From the NCBI RefSeq assembly GCF_003020115.1, contig NZ_PYFX01000009.1, forward strand, positions 147,471 to 211,470: a DNA stretch of 64,000 nucleotides, in the 5' to 3' direction. The position numbers and the translations under genes were made by a program. How positions within the stretch are numbered: position 1 is the stretch's first letter; each line of letters begins with the position of its first letter. The DNA is from Bradyrhizobium sp. MOS002. Its GTDB lineage: Bacteria; Pseudomonadota; Alphaproteobacteria; Rhizobiales; Xanthobacteraceae. The notes below the pieces were generated by a model. It was not told where the DNA came from. It worked only from the letters and a program-made list of their open reading frames with translations, and did not search any database. Shown in pieces: positions 43,822-54,322 of the stretch.

Positions 43822-44643
43822 TCAGCGCGTGCCTGTCGCGCGCGCCGTCGTCTCGCGCGCCAGCAGCGTGCGGGTCGCAGCGGTAACGTCGGCTTGCCGC
43901 ATCAGGCTCTCGCCGACCAGGAAGGTCGACATGCCGACGCGCTCGAGACGGGCGAGATCGGCGGGCGTGAAGATGCCGCTCTCGCCGACCATCAGCCGGT
44001 CGCCGGGGACCAGCGGCGCCAATGTTTCGCTGGTCGCAAGCGTGGTTTCGAAGGTACGCAAATTGCGATTGTTGACGCCGATCATCGGCGAACGCAACTT
44101 CAGCGCGCGGTCGAGCTCGGCGCGGTCGTGGATCTCGATCAGCACGTCCATGCCATGGGCGATGGCGGCGTCCTCGAGCTCTTTTGCCGTGGCATCATCG
44201 AGCGCCGCCATAATGATCAGGATGCAGTCGGCGCCGTGCGCGCGGGCCTCCGCCACCTGATAAGTGTCGAACATGAAATCCTTGCGCAGCACCGGCAGTG
44301 ACGTTGTCGCGCGGGCCGCAACCATGAAGTCGAGATGGCCCTGGAACGAGGGCGTGTCCGTCAGCACCGACAGGCAGGCAGCGCCGCCGGCCTCATAGGC
44401 CCTTGCGAGCAGCGGCGGATCGAAATCGGCGCGGATCAGGCCCTTTGACGGCGAGGCCTTCTTGATCTCCGCGATCAGCGCGTAGTCGCCATTGGCGTGC
44501 TTGGCCTTGATCGCGCGGAGGAAGCCGCGCGGTGCTGCTTGCGCCCTAGCCTTCGCCTCCACCGCCGACAGCGGTTGCGCGCGCTTGGCCGCCGCGATTT
44601 CCTCGCGCTTGTAGGCTTCGATCTTGGTCAAGATGTCCGACAT
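43822..44643 (-). CDS. trpC: Indole-3-glycerol phosphate synthase
   Basis: Tryptophan pathway; ring closure of CdRP to indoleglycerol phosphate. 273 residues, TIM barrel with LIAEIKKASPSKG, VLRKDFM, GVNNRNLRTF and VGESGI at the active site. Located 7 nt behind trpD and 1 nt before moaC. Confidence 0.97.
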   Translation of the reverse strand: MSDILTKIEAYKREEIAAAKRAQPLSAVEAKARAQAAPRGFLRAIKAKHANGDYALIAEIKKASPSKGLIRADFDPPLLARAYEAGGAACLSVLTDTPSFQGHLDFMVAARATTSLPVLRKDFMFDTYQVAEARAHGADCILIIMAALDDATAKELEDAAIAHGMDVLIEIHDRAELDRALKLRSPMIGVNNRNLRTFETTLATSETLAPLVPGDRLMVGESGIFTPADLARLERVGMSTFLVGESLMRQADVTAATRTLLARETTARATGTR

Positions 44644-44650
44644 GTCAGGC

Positions 44651-45664
44651 TCAGCCGTTAGAGACCGCGATCAGGTGTTTCAGCCGCGCGCTCGCCGCGC
44701 CGCTGTCGAGCGATTTTGCGCCGATCACGACACCTTCCTTGAGGTCCCTGGCACGCCCGGCCACGACCAATGCGGCAGCGGCGTTGATCAGCGCGACGTC
44801 ACGGTAGGGGCTCGGCTTGCCGTTGAGCACGCTCTGCAAGGCGATAGCGTTGGCGTCGGCGTCGCCGCCTTTGAGTGCACCGGCCTCGCAGCGCGGCAGG
44901 CCCGCGTCCTCCGGAGTCACCTCGAAATTCCGGATCTCGCCATCGTGGAGCGCGGAGACGAAGGTCGGGCCGGTGAGGGTGATCTCGTCGAGGCCATCGG
45001 AACCGTGCACGACCCAGGCGGATTCGGAGCCGAGGTTCTTGAGCACTTGCGCCAGCGGCTGCACCCATTGCCGGGAGAACACGCCGACCATCTGCCGCTT
45101 CACGCCGGCCGGATTGGACAACGGGCCGAGCAGATTGAAGATCGTCCGTGTCGCAAGCTCCACCCGGGTCGGGCCGACGTTCTTCATGGCGGGATGATGG
45201 GCGGGGGCGAACATGAAGCCGATGCCGCATTCGCGTATGCAGCGGCCGACCTGCTCCGGCCTCAGATCGATCTTCACCCCGAGCGAAGCCAGCACGTCGG
45301 CGGCGCCCGAGCGCGACGACAGCGCGCGGTTGCCGTGCTTGGCCACCGGCAGACCGGCGCCCGAAACGATGAAGGAGGCACAGGTCGAGACATTGACCGA
45401 GCCGGAGCCGTCGCCGCCGGTGCCGACAATGTCGACGGCGTCCGCGGGCGCATCGACCGTGAGCATCTTGGAGCGCATTGCCGCGACAGCGCCGGTGATC
45501 TCGTCCACGGTCTCGCCGCGCACCCGCAGCGCCATCAGCAGACCGCCCATCTGCGAGGGCGTCGCCTCGCCGGACATTACGGCGTCGAAGGCGGAAGCCG
45601 CTTCGTCACGCGACAGGCTGGCGCCGGTCGCCACTTTTCCAATGATCGATTTCAGGTCGTCCAT
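44651..45664 (-). CDS. trpD: Anthranilate phosphoribosyltransferase
   Basis: Transfers phosphoribosyl from PRPP to anthranilate. 337 residues; GTGGDGSGSVNVST binds PRPP and KHGNRALSSRSGAAD lines the anthranilate site. No trpG or trpE gene lies nearby. 14 nt behind ppiD. Confidence 0.97.
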   Translation of the reverse strand: MDDLKSIIGKVATGASLSRDEAASAFDAVMSGEATPSQMGGLLMALRVRGETVDEITGAVAAMRSKMLTVDAPADAVDIVGTGGDGSGSVNVSTCASFIVSGAGLPVAKHGNRALSSRSGAADVLASLGVKIDLRPEQVGRCIRECGIGFMFAPAHHPAMKNVGPTRVELATRTIFNLLGPLSNPAGVKRQMVGVFSRQWVQPLAQVLKNLGSESAWVVHGSDGLDEITLTGPTFVSALHDGEIRNFEVTPEDAGLPRCEAGALKGGDADANAIALQSVLNGKPSPYRDVALINAAAALVVAGRARDLKEGVVIGAKSLDSGAASARLKHLIAVSNG

Positions 45665-45678
45665 CGCGTGCTTTCAAC

Positions 45679-47586
45679 TCACTGGGTCGCGCCGGTCACC
45701 TGCGCGAAGGCGGCCTGATTAATGGTGGTCCCGATGTCGGTTTCAAGCTTGTTGACGTAGGAAGCGACCTGCTCCTCGGTCTGCGCGCGGTCGATACTGT
45801 CCTTCAGCTTCTTGACCGCCTCGGAAGCGGCGTCGACCGAGGGATCGACGATCTCGGTGACGCGGAACACGATCACCTCGGTGCCGCCGGTCACCGGCGA
45901 CTGCCCGACGCCGTCCTTGGCGACGCGGAAGGCGGCCGACACGACGGTTGCGGGCACGCTGGCGGGCGAGTCGTCGCGCTTGAAGCCGGTGGCGGTCTCG
46001 ACCTTGGCGCCGATCGCGGCTGCTTCGTCGGCGAGCTTGCCGCCAGATTCGAGCTTCTGCACCATTTCGGTCGCCTTGGCCTTCAGCTTGGTCGCGATCT
46101 GGTCCTGCCGCCAGCGCGCCTCGACCTGGTCGCGAACCTCGTCGAGATTGCGGTCGCGCGAGGGCGTGATGGCGAGCACGTCGTACCAGACATAGCCGCC
46201 CTTGAAAGAGATCGAGTCGTTGTCGACGCCGACATCGGTGTTGAAGGCCTGCGAGACCACGTCGAGGCCCTGCGGAATGCCGGAGACCGGCTGGCCGCTC
46301 GGGGCGCGGCCGGAACGGTCGACGGCGTCGATGGTCACGGCGGTGAGCCCGAGCTTCTGCGCCGCGTCGATCACGCTGGCACCGCCGCCGCGTTCGTCTT
46401 CCATCTTGTCGCGGAGATCGGCGACCTTGACGCGCGCGCGCTCGATCGCGATCTCGCGCTTGATGTCGGCGGCAACGCTCGCATAGTTCGCCTCATTGCC
46501 CGGCTCGATCTTGTCGACCTTGACGATCGACGTGCCGAGGCGGCCCTGAATCGGCTGGCTAATTTCACCGGCGGGAAGCGCAAAGACGGCGTCTCCAACC
46601 GCCGGATCGAGCGAGGATTTGGTCACGAGCCCGAGATCGACGTCGGACGCGCTCAGTCCGCGCTCCTTGCCGAGGTCCTCGAACGACGTCCCGCTGGTGA
46701 GCCGCTCGCGTGCGGTCTGCGCCTCGGCGGCGTTGGGGAATACGATCTGCTGGATCTGGCGCTTCTCCGGCGTGCCGAGCCGGTCCTTGCGCTGCTCGAA
46801 CGCTTTCTTGGCGTCCTCGTCCGACACCTCGCTCCACTTGCCGATCTCCTCCGGCGAGACCACGACGAACGCGATCTTGCGATATTCGGGCGCACGGAAC
46901 TGAACCTTGTGATCCTCGAAATAGGCGGCGAGCGCCTCGGGCGATGGCGCGTCGATGCTGCCTGCCTGGGCTGCGTCGAGCCTGACGAATTCAATGGCGC
47001 GCTGCTCGTTCTGGAAGCGCGTCAGCACGTCGAGCATCGCCTTCGGCGGCTCGAGGCCAGCACCGATCGTGCCGGTGATCTGCCGACGCAGCGAGACTTT
47101 GCGCTGCTCCGAAACGTAACGCTGCTCGGTATAGCCGAAATTGCGGATCACGGACTGGAAGCGGTTCGAATCGAAGTTGCCGCCGACGCCCTTGAAGTTC
47201 GGGTCGTTCATGATGAGCTGGCGGATCTGGTCGTCGGACTGGCCGAGCCCGAGCCGGCGCGCCTCTTCGTCGAGGGCGGCTTCCGCGATCGTCTGCTGGA
47301 GCACCTGACGGTCGAGACCGAAGGCGCGCGCCTGTTCAGGCGACAACGGCCGGCCGAATTGGCGGCTGATCTGCTGGAGGCGATCGGTGTAAATCTGGCG
47401 GAACTCGTTCAACGAAATCTCGGTGCCGCCGACCTTGGCCACGGTGGATTGCCCAAAGCCCTTGAAGATGTCGGCAATGCCCCAAACGCCGAAGCTGATG
47501 ATCAGCACGCCCATCACAACGGCCATAATGGTCTTGCCGAGCCAGTTTGATGAGGCCTTGCGCATTCCTCGAAGCATTTGGTCCAA
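45679..47586 (-). CDS. ppiD: Periplasmic peptidyl-prolyl isomerase PpiD/SurA-like
   Basis: 635 residues. One membrane helix at about 19-41 (IMAVVMGVLIISFGVWGIADI) anchors it in the inner membrane; a SurA-type N-terminal chaperone region, a parvulin-like domain (about 260-360) and a second peptidyl-prolyl isomerase-like part follow. Helps outer-membrane proteins fold after export. Starts at 47586 or ATG 47577. First gene of the trp operon. Confidence 0.9.
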   Translation of the reverse strand: MDQMLRGMRKASSNWLGKTIMAVVMGVLIISFGVWGIADIFKGFGQSTVAKVGGTEISLNEFRQIYTDRLQQISRQFGRPLSPEQARAFGLDRQVLQQTIAEAALDEEARRLGLGQSDDQIRQLIMNDPNFKGVGGNFDSNRFQSVIRNFGYTEQRYVSEQRKVSLRRQITGTIGAGLEPPKAMLDVLTRFQNEQRAIEFVRLDAAQAGSIDAPSPEALAAYFEDHKVQFRAPEYRKIAFVVVSPEEIGKWSEVSDEDAKKAFEQRKDRLGTPEKRQIQQIVFPNAAEAQTARERLTSGTSFEDLGKERGLSASDVDLGLVTKSSLDPAVGDAVFALPAGEISQPIQGRLGTSIVKVDKIEPGNEANYASVAADIKREIAIERARVKVADLRDKMEDERGGGASVIDAAQKLGLTAVTIDAVDRSGRAPSGQPVSGIPQGLDVVSQAFNTDVGVDNDSISFKGGYVWYDVLAITPSRDRNLDEVRDQVEARWRQDQIATKLKAKATEMVQKLESGGKLADEAAAIGAKVETATGFKRDDSPASVPATVVSAAFRVAKDGVGQSPVTGGTEVIVFRVTEIVDPSVDAASEAVKKLKDSIDRAQTEEQVASYVNKLETDIGTTINQAAFAQVTGATQ

Positions 47587-47800
47587 CTTGTTTGGCAGGA
47601 GGGGAACGGGAGCGCGTCTTAATGCAGATTCCGCAAAAGCGCGTCACCAAATTGATCAATCATCATAAAGTGGTGGCTTTCCCCCCGCAACCTCGGGTCC
47701 GGCAGGCTTTCGATCCCTGCGGTTAAAAGCCCCTGGTCTCTGGAACTGCCACGGGACCTCTGCTAGCGCATGAACAAACCGAATTTTGCTGGAATTTGAC

Positions 47801-48556
47801 ATGACCGATGCCATCCGCCCCCTGATCGCCGGCAACTGGAAAATGAACGGCCTGAAGGCCTCGACTGCCGAATTCGACGCCATGCTCAATGGTGCGGCAG
47901 AGGTGGCCGGCAAAGCCGACCTGCTGGTTTGCCCGCCGGCGACACTGATCGCAGCCTTTGCCGAGAAGGCGCGCGGCAAGAAGGTCGCGGTGGGGGCCCA
48001 GGATTGCCACCCCAAGGCCTCCGGAGCCCATACCGGCGATATCGCCGCCGAAATGCTGGTGGATTCGGGTGCGACCGCCATCATCGTCGGCCATTCCGAG
48101 CGCCGCGCCGACCATGTCGAGGGCGATGGCCTAGTCCGACAGAAGGCTGAGGCCGCCTGGCGCGCCGGGGTGACGGCGATCGTCTGCATCGGCGAGACGC
48201 AAGCGCAGCGCGATGCCGGCCAGACCCTGGATATCCTGCGTGGGCAGCTCAACGGCTCGCTCCCGGATGGCTCGACCGCCGCCAATCTGGTCGTGGCCTA
48301 TGAGCCGGTCTGGGCAATCGGCACCGGCCTGACTCCGACGTCTAGGGATGTCGAGCAGATTCATGGCTTTATCCGGGAATTCCTGACCTCCAGGTTCAAG
48401 GCCGACGGCGCCGGGATGCGGATCCTCTATGGCGGCTCGGTCAAGCCGTCGAACGCGGCCGAGCTGATGGCCGTGAAGAACGTCAATGGCGCGCTGGTCG
48501 GCGGGGCCAGCCTTAAGGCGGCCGATTTCCTTGCGATTGCGCAGGGCTGTCCCTAG
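47801..48556 (+). CDS. tpiA: Triose-phosphate isomerase
   Basis: 251 residues with IAGNWKMNG, GHSERR (electrophilic His) and AYEPVWAIGTG (catalytic Glu), then YGGSVKP. Start ATG 47801; an in-frame TTG at 47786 is less likely. Divergent from ppiD with 214 nt between. Glycolysis/gluconeogenesis. Confidence 0.97.
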   Translation: MTDAIRPLIAGNWKMNGLKASTAEFDAMLNGAAEVAGKADLLVCPPATLIAAFAEKARGKKVAVGAQDCHPKASGAHTGDIAAEMLVDSGATAIIVGHSERRADHVEGDGLVRQKAEAAWRAGVTAIVCIGETQAQRDAGQTLDILRGQLNGSLPDGSTAANLVVAYEPVWAIGTGLTPTSRDVEQIHGFIREFLTSRFKADGAGMRILYGGSVKPSNAAELMAVKNVNGALVGGASLKAADFLAIAQGCP

Positions 48557-48696
48557 CTAAACCCAAACCTTAGGACCCGGCCGATCGGGGGTGGCAATGC
48601 CCCGTCCGATCGTGTAACACCGCGCAACTTCAGGAAAACCCGCGAAGCACGATTGGCCGCCGTCTCGGCGCTGTCGGCTTGTGACGGAAGGGCACT

Positions 48697-49083
48697 ATGC
48701 AGACCGTTGTCATCGTCATTCACCTCATGATCGTCACCGTCATGATCGGCGCCGTCCTGCTCCAGAAGTCGGAAGGCGGCGGCCTGGGCATGGGAGGTGG
48801 GGCAGGCTTCATGTCGAGCCGCGGCACCGCGAACCTTCTGACGCGGACCACCGCGATCCTGGCCGTCGGCTTCTTCCTCACCAGCCTGTTCCTGTCCTGG
48901 TATGCCGGCTACGACCGCAAGCCGTCGTCGATCATCGGCGCCCCGGCGTCGCAGACCCAGCCGGCCGGTGGCGGGCCGATCGCGCCGCCGACCTCGGGCG
49001 GCATCCTGGATTCGCTGAAGAAGGCCGATGAGCAGCAGCAGGCGCCGGCACCGAGCGGCCCGCAGGTACCGCGTTCGCAATAA
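48697..49083 (+). CDS. secG: Preprotein translocase subunit SecG
   Basis: 128 residues. Two membrane helices (about 2-22 and 51-70) with the conserved loop LQKSEGGGLGMGGGAGFMSSRG between them, and a Pro/Gly/Gln-rich C-terminal tail common in alphaproteobacteria. Works with SecYE. Order tpiA-secG-pyrG is standard. Confidence 0.95.
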   Translation: MQTVVIVIHLMIVTVMIGAVLLQKSEGGGLGMGGGAGFMSSRGTANLLTRTTAILAVGFFLTSLFLSWYAGYDRKPSSIIGAPASQTQPAGGGPIAPPTSGGILDSLKKADEQQQAPAPSGPQVPRSQ

Positions 49084-49095
49084 AGCAGGGGGGCC

Positions 49096-49123
49096 ATGCA
49101 GGGCGGCTTCTACCGTCCTGCAT
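49096..49123. terminator. Hairpin between secG and pyrG
   Basis: ATGCAGGGCGG (49096-49106) pairs with CCGTCCTGCAT (49113-49123) in an 11-bp stem with one G-U pair and a 6-nt loop, 12 nt after the secG stop. No U-run. Could partly terminate secG transcripts. Confidence 0.45.
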
Positions 49124-49249
49124 CAACAATCCCCATCAAGGCTCTGTCACCACTCTCAGTTCTGGCTCACCCACAGCCCCGCAAAATGTTTGGGGCGGAA
49201 TACGAATCGCTTTGGCGAATCGAATTCGAGGGATTAGAGGTTAAGCCCC

Positions 49250-50881
<1,632 letters not shown>

Positions 50882-50886
50882 TCGGC

Positions 50887-51555
50887 TCAGGGCGTGGTGG
50901 TGCAGTCAGGTGCAAGATGCATCGGCTCCGGCGCGGCCGGCATCGACGTATCAGGCGCAAGCGTTCCCGTGATCAGCTTCATCTGCGGCCGGCGCGTCAG
51001 CTTGTAGACGGCGGCCGGCGGCACGTTCAGCAGGGCACGATCCACCAGCTTTGCGCGCAAGCCTAGCCGGTCCAGCACGGGCCGTGGGATCGGGCAACTC
51101 ATGCCGTAGGTGAATTGGTAGAACGCGCCGCCGGGCCGGACATGACTGAACGCGCCACCGACGATCGAGACGACCTTGCGCGTCGACATGTTGAGCAGCG
51201 GCAGGCCGCTCACGACCGCGCCGACGGGCGCGCCGTCGTAGAGGCGCTCCGTTGCCAGCCGCCCCGCATCCATCCACAAGACGCGCGCGTTGGGAAAACG
51301 CATCTGGAGCAGCTTCATGAAGTCGGAGCCGTATTCGATCAGCGTGAGGTCCTGCTGGCGCACGCCGCGTTTGAGCAGCTTGTAGGTGAACGCGCCGGTG
51401 CCGGGGCCGAGCTCGAGAACAGGGCCGGTCGACGCGGTGATCTCGCGGGTGATGAGATCGGCCAGCGCCGCGCCTGACGGCGCGATCGCGCCGACGCGGC
51501 GCGGGGCTGACATCCATGACAGGAAGAACGAGAGGAAATCGTTGGGCATGCGCAC
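50887..51555 (-). CDS. PmtA-type phospholipid N-methyltransferase
   Basis: 222 residues (start ATG 51555, or MPNDFL at 51549). SAM loop LELGPGTGAFTYKLLKRG, preceded by RRVGAIAPSGAAL and followed by LIEYGSDFMKLL and SGLPLLNMS, which matches the Sinorhizobium-type PmtA that methylates phosphatidylethanolamine towards phosphatidylcholine. The C-terminal 30 residues (APDTSMPAAPEP...) are extra. An 18-nt direct-repeat box 62 nt upstream also precedes the adjacent two-component operon, implying joint control. Confidence 0.8.
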   Translation of the reverse strand: MRMPNDFLSFFLSWMSAPRRVGAIAPSGAALADLITREITASTGPVLELGPGTGAFTYKLLKRGVRQQDLTLIEYGSDFMKLLQMRFPNARVLWMDAGRLATERLYDGAPVGAVVSGLPLLNMSTRKVVSIVGGAFSHVRPGGAFYQFTYGMSCPIPRPVLDRLGLRAKLVDRALLNVPPAAVYKLTRRPQMKLITGTLAPDTSMPAAPEPMHLAPDCTTTP

Positions 51556-51616
51556 TCCGGCATCTTGGTTGCGCCTCGCAGGTCAGAGGTGAGGCGGCCG
51601 AAGAATCGCTTGAGTG

Positions 51617-51634
51617 CATTGCGACAGCATTGCG
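51617..51634. promoter_or_regulatory. Tandem CATTGCG box before the methyltransferase gene
   Basis: CATTGCG-ACAG-CATTGCG, two 7-bp direct repeats with an 11-bp period, 62 nt upstream of the methyltransferase start. It differs at one base from the box at 53744-53761 before the response-regulator gene. The period is that of OmpR/PhoB-family binding sites. Confidence 0.7.
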
Positions 51635-51652
51635 TGCGCCATGCCGATTGCG

Positions 51653-53029
51653 TCAATTCTCCCGGACTGGCGGCAGTGACATCCTGAAGCACGCGCCGCC
51701 GATCGCTCCGTCCGCGACGAAGATGTGGCCGCCATGCAGGAGCACGATCTCGCGCACCATGTTGAGGCCGAGGCCGGCACCGCGATCGAGCGGCGTCAAC
51801 CGGTAGAACGGCTCGAATATCGCGTCGCGCTGATCGGCCGGAATGCCGGCGCCTTCGTCCGCGACCTCGATACTCGCTGGCCCGCTGACACGAATGCCGA
51901 TGGTGCCGCGGCGAGGGCCGTGCTGGATCGCGTTCTGCACAAGGTTGGTGAGCGCGCGCTCCAGCGCCGCCGCATCGCCGATCGTTTCGACCGGCGTGGA
52001 CGGGGCGTCGAGCGCCAGCTCGTAGCCGGCGGCAATGGCCAGCGGCGCGAGATCTGCGGCCGCGTTTTGCGCGATTGCGACGAGGTCGACGCGCGTGAAG
52101 GGATGACCGCAGCGGTCGAGCCGCTGAATGTCCAGCAATTGCTCGGCAAGCGTTGCCAGCCGCGCGGAATCCTCCAGCAATCGGGTCTTGTCCGGCCCCC
52201 CTGGAAGCGACTCCAGCCGCGTGTTCAGGATCGCGATCGGCGTGCGCAACTCGTGTGCGGCATCGGCGACGAAGCGCTTGTGACGGGCATAGCCCTGGTC
52301 TAGCCGCGCCAGCGCGTCGTTGACGGCGGTCACGAGCGGCACGACCTCCAGCGGAATCCGGTCCAGCGATAGCCGTGCGCCGCGTTGATGGATGTCGATG
52401 CGCCGCGCCTGGTCCGCCGTCGCATCGAGCCCCTCGAAGGCGCGCTGTACGATCATCGGTGTGGCAATGAACGTCGCTGTTCCCATGAGGAGCAGGCCGG
52501 GCAGGGCGATGCCGAGCAATGCAAGCGACGTCATGAACAACGCCTTGGAGCCGGTGAGCTTGCCTTGCGTCGCCGTGATGATTTGCACATTGCCGGCGTC
52601 GGTATCGACCCGCTTCAGCCGCGCCGGGGGCTTGCGCGGATCGTCCTCGAACAGCTGCCAGCCGAGCCGCGCCTGGCTGATCTGGTCGAGAGCGCTGCCG
52701 ATGGCTGCGAATTCGGCCGGCACGGCGCCTTCGCTGAGCGAATGTCCCTGCCTGTCGCGGACCAGGAACCAGAGATCGGATGTCTCGCTGCGCAATTGTT
52801 CCAGCTCGGTCGTCGATCGCAGGACCAGGTCGCCGCGCGCGTCGCGCGCGACCGCGCGCTGGACGATGTCGATCACGCGATCTTCGTCGCGGCCGGCGAG
52901 CACGAACCCCGACGCACACAATGCCCCGACGACGACGGCAACGAGCGCCGAGAGCAGCACCGCCTGGAGCGCCAGCAGGCGCCAGCTCAGCCGTGAGCGC
53001 AGGCAATAGGGATCGTCGTGCTTGCTCAT
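51653..53029 (-). CDS. Sensor histidine kinase
   Basis: 458 residues. Helices at about 17-46 and 166-190 enclose a periplasmic sensor of about 115 residues; HAMP-like linker, then the phospho-acceptor His259 in AHELRTPI, N-box LTNLVQNAIQHG, G1 DEGAGIP and G2 GAGLGLNMV. Start ATG overlaps the response-regulator stop by 4 nt. Signal unknown; the sensor part shows no known domain. Confidence 0.94.
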   Translation of the reverse strand: MSKHDDPYCLRSRLSWRLLALQAVLLSALVAVVVGALCASGFVLAGRDEDRVIDIVQRAVARDARGDLVLRSTTELEQLRSETSDLWFLVRDRQGHSLSEGAVPAEFAAIGSALDQISQARLGWQLFEDDPRKPPARLKRVDTDAGNVQIITATQGKLTGSKALFMTSLALLGIALPGLLLMGTATFIATPMIVQRAFEGLDATADQARRIDIHQRGARLSLDRIPLEVVPLVTAVNDALARLDQGYARHKRFVADAAHELRTPIAILNTRLESLPGGPDKTRLLEDSARLATLAEQLLDIQRLDRCGHPFTRVDLVAIAQNAAADLAPLAIAAGYELALDAPSTPVETIGDAAALERALTNLVQNAIQHGPRRGTIGIRVSGPASIEVADEGAGIPADQRDAIFEPFYRLTPLDRGAGLGLNMVREIVLLHGGHIFVADGAIGGACFRMSLPPVREN

Positions 53030-53700
53030 GGCAGCTTCTTCAGCAGATAGCCGACGCCACGGATGCCGTGGATCTCCACGCGCGCATCGGCTTCCGAGAG
53101 TTTGCGGCGCAGGCGCGACACGTGCGTATCGAGTGCGTTCGACTGGATCTCGTCGTCGAAACTGTAGACGGCTTCTTCCAGCGCGGAGCGCAGCACGGTC
53201 CGGCCCATGCGGCGGACCAGGGCTTCCAGCACGAGCAGCTCGCGCCGCGGCAGCTCGAGCGGGGCGCCGTCGATGCTTGCCTCGCGATGGCCAAAATCGA
53301 AGGCGAGGCGGCCGGCGTGCAGGATGTCGGGCTGCAGCCCGGCGGGCCGGCGCAGCACGGCGCGCAGCCGGGCCAGCAATTCCTCCACCGCGAACGGTTT
53401 TGCCAGGTAATCATCCGCCCCGCAGTCCAGTCCGGCGACCCGGTCGGCGAGTTCGCCGCGCGCCGTCAACACGATGATCGGCACGCCGTCGGCGCGCGCC
53501 CTGAGTTTCGGGATCAAAGTGAGACCATCGCCATCGGGAAGCTGGCGATCCAGCAGGACGGCGGCGTGGACGTCGGCAGAAATGGCCTCTTCCGCCTCGG
53601 CGAGCGTCGGCGCGTGGTCCACCACCATGTCGTAGCGCTTCAGCGCCGACGCCAGCGCATCGGCCATTTCGGCCTCGTCCTCGACGAGCAAAATCCGCAT
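53026..53700 (-). CDS. OmpR-family response regulator
   Basis: 224 residues. Receiver domain with the acidic pair Glu7/Asp8 (LVEDE), phospho-acceptor Asp51 and Lys in LAKPF; C-terminal winged helix ending VSRLRRKLSEADARVEIHGIRGVGYLL. ATG 53700 (MRILLVEDE) fits better than ATG 53709. A CATTGCG tandem box lies 44 nt upstream, probably its own site. Confidence 0.95.
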   Translation of the reverse strand: MRILLVEDEAEMADALASALKRYDMVVDHAPTLAEAEEAISADVHAAVLLDRQLPDGDGLTLIPKLRARADGVPIIVLTARGELADRVAGLDCGADDYLAKPFAVEELLARLRAVLRRPAGLQPDILHAGRLAFDFGHREASIDGAPLELPRRELLVLEALVRRMGRTVLRSALEEAVYSFDDEIQSNALDTHVSRLRRKLSEADARVEIHGIRGVGYLLKKLP

Positions 53701-53743
53701 GATCCGCACCTCAACCTCAATCGCGCCATTCTAGCGGCCGTAT

Positions 53744-53761
53744 CATTGCGGCAGCATTGCG
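53744..53761. promoter_or_regulatory. Tandem CATTGCG box before the two-component operon
   Basis: CATTGCG-GCAG-CATTGCG, 7-bp direct repeats with an 11-bp period, 44 nt upstream of the response-regulator start and in the same orientation as the box at 51617-51634. Confidence 0.7.
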
Positions 53762-53898
53762 GGAACCGGCTTTCGAGGAAGTGGCTTTGAGCAGTCTCTA
53801 GCCATGCGCGGAACGCCACCGGGGGCGGCCAGGCGGCCCTCAAGACACCGTTAGGGCCAGCCGTTATAACCGCCGTACCTGATCAGGGAGGAACAAGA

Positions 53899-54225
53899 AT
53901 GATCTACGAAATGCGCATCTATCGCTGCGTGCCCGGCCGACTGCCGGCACTCCTCAAGCGGTTCGAGACCGTCACGCTGAAGGTCTGGGAAAAGCACGGC
54001 ATCAAGCAGGCCGGGTTCTTCACGACGCTGATCGGTGAATCCAACCAGGAGCTGACCTATTTTCTGGCCTGGGAGTCGCTTGCCGAGCGCGAGAAGAAGT
54101 GGGGCGCCTTCATGACCGATCCGGACTGGATGAAAGGGCGCGCCGAGAGCGAGGCGGACGGCCAGATCGTCGGCAACATCGTCAGCCAGATCCTGGCGCC
54201 GACCGCCTTCTCGGCGGTGAAGTAG
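53899..54225 (+). CDS. NIPSNAP-family protein
   Basis: 108 residues: MIYEMRIYRCVPGRLPALLKRFE, LTYFLAWESLAEREKKWGAF, WMKGRAES and a closing LAPTAFSAVK. This is the ferredoxin-like dimeric alpha-beta fold of NIPSNAP proteins. GGGAGGAAC just upstream is a good ribosome-binding site. Function unknown in bacteria. Confidence 0.9.
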   Translation: MIYEMRIYRCVPGRLPALLKRFETVTLKVWEKHGIKQAGFFTTLIGESNQELTYFLAWESLAEREKKWGAFMTDPDWMKGRAESEADGQIVGNIVSQILAPTAFSAVK

Positions 54226-54322
54226 AAGCGGCTGGCGCGAGGGCGTCGCGGGGAGCCTGGGCGCAACCCTGATATTCTGGGAGCCCAGGCCGAATGGGGT
54301 TGATCCGCCCTTCATCGCGGCT

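Noticed and set aside
47653..47661. TTGATCAA as an FNR box before tpiA
   Set aside because: The half-sites have no spacer and do not fit the TTGAT-N4-ATCAA form.
51339..53006. 555-codon frame over the histidine kinase gene
   Set aside because: Arg/Ala/Gly-rich frameshift shadow of the kinase; the kinase frame carries all motifs.
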